In this document: positions 63,041-64,000 of the stretch, one piece after another | Numbering within the stretch: position 1 is the stretch's first letter | Layout: every line of letters begins with the position of its first letter | From: Burkholderiales bacterium | Lineage (GTDB): Bacteria > Pseudomonadota > Gammaproteobacteria > Burkholderiales > Burkholderiaceae_C | DNA length: 64,000 nt | Direction: 5' to 3' | Assembly: GCA_028868825.1 (NCBI GenBank) | Contig: JAGWTU010000008.1 | Span: 82,644-146,643 of the forward strand | Translations under genes and position numbers: made by a program | The notes under the pieces: model-generated | What the model was told of the DNA's origin: nothing | The model's input: only the letters and a program-made list of their open reading frames with translations | Database searches by the model: none

Positions 63041-64000
63041 ATGCAGATGCCGATACCCGCCGATCCCCGCGCGCTGCCCGTCTGGCGCGCGCTGCTGAGC
63101 CATTACGTCGCCAACGGCACGGCCGCGGCGCTGGGGCTGTTGCTGATCTCGGGCGCCGTGCACATCTTCTTCGGACCCGTGGCGTCGGCGTCGGCGTCGG
63201 TCGGCATCATCTGCTGCATCCCGCCCGACCAGGCGGCGCCCAAGCGCGGCAAGTTCTGGCATCTGCTGCCGGCGCTCGTCGTCGGCGTGCCGCTGTTCCT
63301 CGGCGTGCGGCTGCTGCACGCCTGGCCGCTGGCGCTCGGGCTGCTGCTGGTGCCGGCGACCTTCGTCGCCTTCCTCGGCGCGGCCTGGGGCAAGCGCGGC
63401 CTGCCGATCGCCGTCTCGGCGATGTTCGCGCTGATCTTCTCGCTGGCGGTGACGCGGCGCGGCGACAGCGGCACGCCGCTGACGAGCACGCTGGCCTTCG
63501 CCGGCGGCGGCGCCTTCTACCTGATCTGGGCGACGGCGGCGAATGCGCTGCTCAACGCCCGCTACCGCGTGCAGATGCTCGCCGACACGCTGTACGCCGC
63601 GGCCGGCCTGATGCGCGCGCAGGCCGTGCAGTTCCTCGCCACGCCGCTGCCGGCGCAGCCGCTGGGCGAGATCCTGCGCCGCCAGGCGGCGCTTGCCGAC
63701 CAGTTGCAGGCGGCGCGCGACATCGTGCTCGAATCGCCGCGCACGCGGCAGCGCCAGCGTCTGGCCGGCATCCTGATGCAGGTGCTGGACCTGCGCGACC
63801 ACCTGCTGGCCTGCGAGCTCGATCTCGACGCCGTCAAGGACCGCCATGAGCAGGACGCCACGCTGGCCGCGCTGCAGGCGCAGCTGCGCGCGCTGGCCGA
63901 CGATGTCGACGCGCTGGGCGACGCGCTGCTCGCCGGCCGCGTGCCGGCGCCGCAGCCGCGCCGCGGCACTGCGCTGCCGCTGCCACCGCTGGCCGCGGGC
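63041..64000 (+). CDS. FUSC-family inner-membrane protein, 5' part
   Basis: 320 codons of an open frame that leaves the window. It has an N-terminal group of six or so transmembrane helices (LLSHYVANGTAAALGLLLIS, LLPALVVGVPLFLGVRLLHA, GGAFYLIWATAANALLNARY) and then a helical cytoplasmic region (QVLDLRDHLLACELDLDAVK). This fits the YccS/FUSC group of predicted exporters of aromatic acids or drugs. The start at 63041 has a -10-like GAGAAT 10 bases upstream and no clear ribosome site. Confidence 0.75.
   Translation, partial: MQMPIPADPRALPVWRALLSHYVANGTAAALGLLLISGAVHIFFGPVASASASVGIICCIPPDQAAPKRGKFWHLLPALVVGVPLFLGVRLLHAWPLALGLLLVPATFVAFLGAAWGKRGLPIAVSAMFALIFSLAVTRRGDSGTPLTSTLAFAGGGAFYLIWATAANALLNARYRVQMLADTLYAAAGLMRAQAVQFLATPLPAQPLGEILRRQAALADQLQAARDIVLESPRTRQRQRLAGILMQVLDLRDHLLACELDLDAVKDRHEQDATLAALQAQLRALADDVDALGDALLAGRVPAPQPRRGTALPLPPLAAG

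Overview
The window is a gene-dense, very GC-rich (about 70% by eye) piece of a betaproteobacterial chromosome. The best fit is Burkholderiales, in or near the Leptothrix/Rubrivivax/Ideonella group. This assignment is inferred from gene content: the ferrooxidans-type GshA, split MetH, PhaM, DUF3567, TorF-GlnK-AmtB, the LplT/Alr/RadA neighbourhood, PEP-CTERM proteins, and a REP-like repeat of the kind common in this order. No tRNA, rRNA, CRISPR array, insertion sequence or prophage was seen.

Layout. 1-0.6 kb: the end of the ATP synthase operon (atpD', atpC) and its terminator. 0.65-7.3 kb: a PPK2 kinase, then a minus-strand run lemA - TPM - TPM - Ser/Thr kinase - methyltransferase. 7.4-12.4 kb: hemE, a 353-bp gap with DnaA-box-like sequences, priA and comM. 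12.4-15.6 kb: a nitrogen-controlled torF-glnK-amtB operon behind a sigma-54 promoter and an NtrC-like site. 15.7-20 kb: gshA, kup and a lone methyltransferase half of MetH. 20-25.2 kb: an MHYT-like membrane protein next to a GGDEF-EAL protein, a tandem AAA+ ATPase and DUF3567. 25.2-28.6 kb: DUF3108, a degenerate FAH-family protein, a retropepsin-like protease and a TraB/GumN protein. 28.7-34.3 kb: phaM, a FIST protein and glcDEF, followed by an H-NS-like gene. 34.8-39 kb: an M90 peptidase, OsmC, a TPR protein and an amidase. 39.1-49.3 kb: a peptide-type ABC importer whose binding protein and ATPases are separated from its permeases by unrelated genes and a LysR remnant; beyond the permeases lie an Lrp regulator and ornithine cyclodeaminase. 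49.3-54.7 kb: aminotransferase, glutathione peroxidase, response regulator, EamA transporter, LplT. 54.8-59.8 kb: alr, arfB, two paralogous PEP-CTERM proteins and radA. 59.9-62.4 kb: an overlapping operon metallophosphoesterase - CuA-type cupredoxin - ECF sigma factor - anti-sigma factor, with a 35-residue membrane peptide on the other strand. The window ends in a FUSC-type membrane protein.

The most notable observations are: sigma-54 promoters at nearly identical distances in front of both PEP-CTERM paralogues, with a 31% GC tract upstream of one; the four-gene CuA/ECF operon; a FAH-family protein that has lost its metal-binding core; the split ABC importer with a rearrangement scar; and a minimal membrane peptide with a strong ribosome binding site. 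All gene products are inferred from sequence reading alone; no database search was run.
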